46,875 bases of DNA, from contig CAZJOD010000008.1 of the NCBI GenBank assembly GCA_964547525.1, positions 1 through 46,875 on the forward strand, written 5' to 3'. Of the stretch, positions 46,106 through 46,875 are shown one piece after another (within the stretch, counting starts at the first letter, position 1; each line of letters starts with the position of its first letter). Origin of the DNA: CAZJOD01 sp964547525. Its GTDB lineage: Bacteria > Bacillota > Clostridia > JAAYHZ01. The notes beneath the pieces were generated by a model, which worked only from the letters and a program-made list of their open reading frames with translations, ran no database searches and was not told the DNA's origin. Made by a program: the position numbers and the translations under genes.

Positions 46106-46875
46106 GTGAAAAAGAAAATAAGGTCGGTTGCTGTTGTATTATCAGACATCTTTTTATTGAGTGTGGCATTTTTATTATCATATTTTATACGTTTCGATTT
46201 CAGCATTGCTTCTGTTATGCAGGAGTTCTATGAAGAATTGCCTTTACTTTTAATTGCTTCTGTTGCAATTAAGCTTGTGGTCTTTACATTTTTCAAACTT
46301 TATCATAGTCTGTGGAAGTACGCCAGTATATATGAATTCTTTACTGTAATTTTAGCTGCTGCTATATCTAACGGAGCTCTATTCATATATAACGCTTTTA
46401 TAAATCACATAACACCTAGAAGCATCTTCATGATAGCATTTTTATTGGATATGTGTTTTATAGGCGGGTCCAGAATACTATATCGTATATTCAGAAGATT
46501 AAATTCTCATAAATATTTATCCTGTGACAATCTAAAACGCGTATTAATCATCGGTGCCGGTGAAGCGGGCGTCAACATTGCAAGAGAAATGTTTGCTCAT
46601 AAGGAGCTTAAAAGTAAACCGGTGGCGTTTATAGATGAAAATCCCGAAAAAATAGGTAAGACCGTAAACGGTATACCGGTAATGGGAAGTCTCGAAAGTA
46701 TTAACGAAATTATATCCAAAAAGCATGTTGATGAAATAATAATCGCAATTCCATCGGCTAAACCTGCCGAGTTAAATAAGATATATGAATATTGTTCCGC
46801 AACATCCTGTAAGGTTAAAATATTACCTTCGGTAGCTCAATTGATTGACGGAACCGTAATGACTAAAAAGGTCAG
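46106..46875 (+). CDS. Nucleotide-sugar dehydratase/epimerase, CapD/WbpM-like (partial)
   Basis: The gene runs off the right end; 256 codons are visible. The N-terminal part has four membrane segments (SVAVVLSDIFLLSVAFLLSY, LPLLLIASVAIKLVVFTFF and two more to about residue 120). An Arg-rich junction follows, then a Rossmann start KRVLIIGAGEAGVNIAREM and the AFIDENPEKIGKTVNGIPVM region typical of this family. The family converts UDP-HexNAc for surface glycan synthesis, usually by 4,6-dehydration; the catalytic part lies beyond the window. The start is GTG with AGGGA about 10 nt upstream; an upstream in-frame TAG excludes a longer form. Confidence 0.88.
   Translation, partial: MKKKIRSVAVVLSDIFLLSVAFLLSYFIRFDFSIASVMQEFYEELPLLLIASVAIKLVVFTFFKLYHSLWKYASIYEFFTVILAAAISNGALFIYNAFINHITPRSIFMIAFLLDMCFIGGSRILYRIFRRLNSHKYLSCDNLKRVLIIGAGEAGVNIAREMFAHKELKSKPVAFIDENPEKIGKTVNGIPVMGSLESINEIISKKHVDEIIIAIPSAKPAELNKIYEYCSATSCKVKILPSVAQLIDGTVMTKKV

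Noticed and set aside
46544..46726. Minus-strand 60-codon frame at the right end
   Set aside because: It is antisense to the Rossmann domain of the plus-strand dehydratase gene, which continues past the window.

Overview
The window is a low-GC, AT-rich Gram-positive chromosome segment, most likely from the class Clostridia. The evidence is the gene content and order: FliY-type switch protein, FliW/CsrA pair, FlbD, a 'flagellar operon protein' next to flgD, and BY-kinase capsule genes. Nearly all of it is one flagellum and chemotaxis supercluster, followed by the start of an exopolysaccharide/capsule cluster. No rRNA, tRNA, CRISPR array, transposase or phage gene was seen.

Layout. (1) 1-460: terminator of an upstream unit, a canonical sigma-D (sigma-28) promoter and a long leader. 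(2) 461-4722, plus strand: cheW, a chemoreceptor, cheR, cheB. (3) 4745-5982, minus strand: flgB-flgC-fliE behind its own canonical sigma-D promoter. (4) 6216-35477, plus strand: fliF-fliG-fliH-(MotE/YlxF-like)-fliK-flgD-flagellar operon protein-flgE-flbD-motA-motB-fliL-fliM-fliY-cheY-fliO-fliP-fliQ-flhA-fliA, then a sigma-D promoter and flgF-flgG-flgM-flgN-flgK-flgL-fliW-csrA-flaG-fliD-fliS-fliT-GGDEF/EAL-cheA. (5) 35555-39697: fliI-fliJ-fliR-flhB, bracketed by two members of a palindromic repeat family. (6) 39816-42532: a TetR regulator, a stand-alone receiver and a PAS histidine kinase, again between palindromic repeats. (7) 42651-43391: a strong promoter with an operator-like palindrome, a structured untranslated region with a 13-bp tandem repeat, a small FlgN-like gene and a minimal palindromic repeat. 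(8) 43471-46875: tyrosine phosphatase, chain-length/co-polymerase protein, tyrosine kinase, then a separate promoter and a truncated membrane nucleotide-sugar dehydratase/epimerase.

How it works together. The fliF unit builds the MS ring, switch, export gate, hook and motor, and ends by making sigma-D (FliA). Sigma-D boxes then precede the cheW, flgB and flgF units and, more weakly, flaG and fliI. FlgM restrains sigma-D, and FliW/CsrA can couple flagellin level to translation. The CheA/CheW/MCP/CheR/CheB system signals to CheY, which is read by FliM and dephosphorylated by FliY. A GGDEF/EAL protein inside the same operon ties in cyclic-di-GMP. No flagellin, FlhF, FlhG, CheC or CheD gene is present in the window.

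Points that stand out: a family of roughly 190-220 bp intergenic palindromes with a conserved twin-hairpin core, placed at transcription-unit borders; a near-identical TetR-like operator at two distant promoters (fliF and the RNA region), with a TetR gene nearby; strong ribosome-binding sites placed before AUA rather than a normal start codon for flhA and probably fliK; and an unusual gene order in which fliI/fliJ and fliR/flhB have left their usual places and sit together elsewhere.
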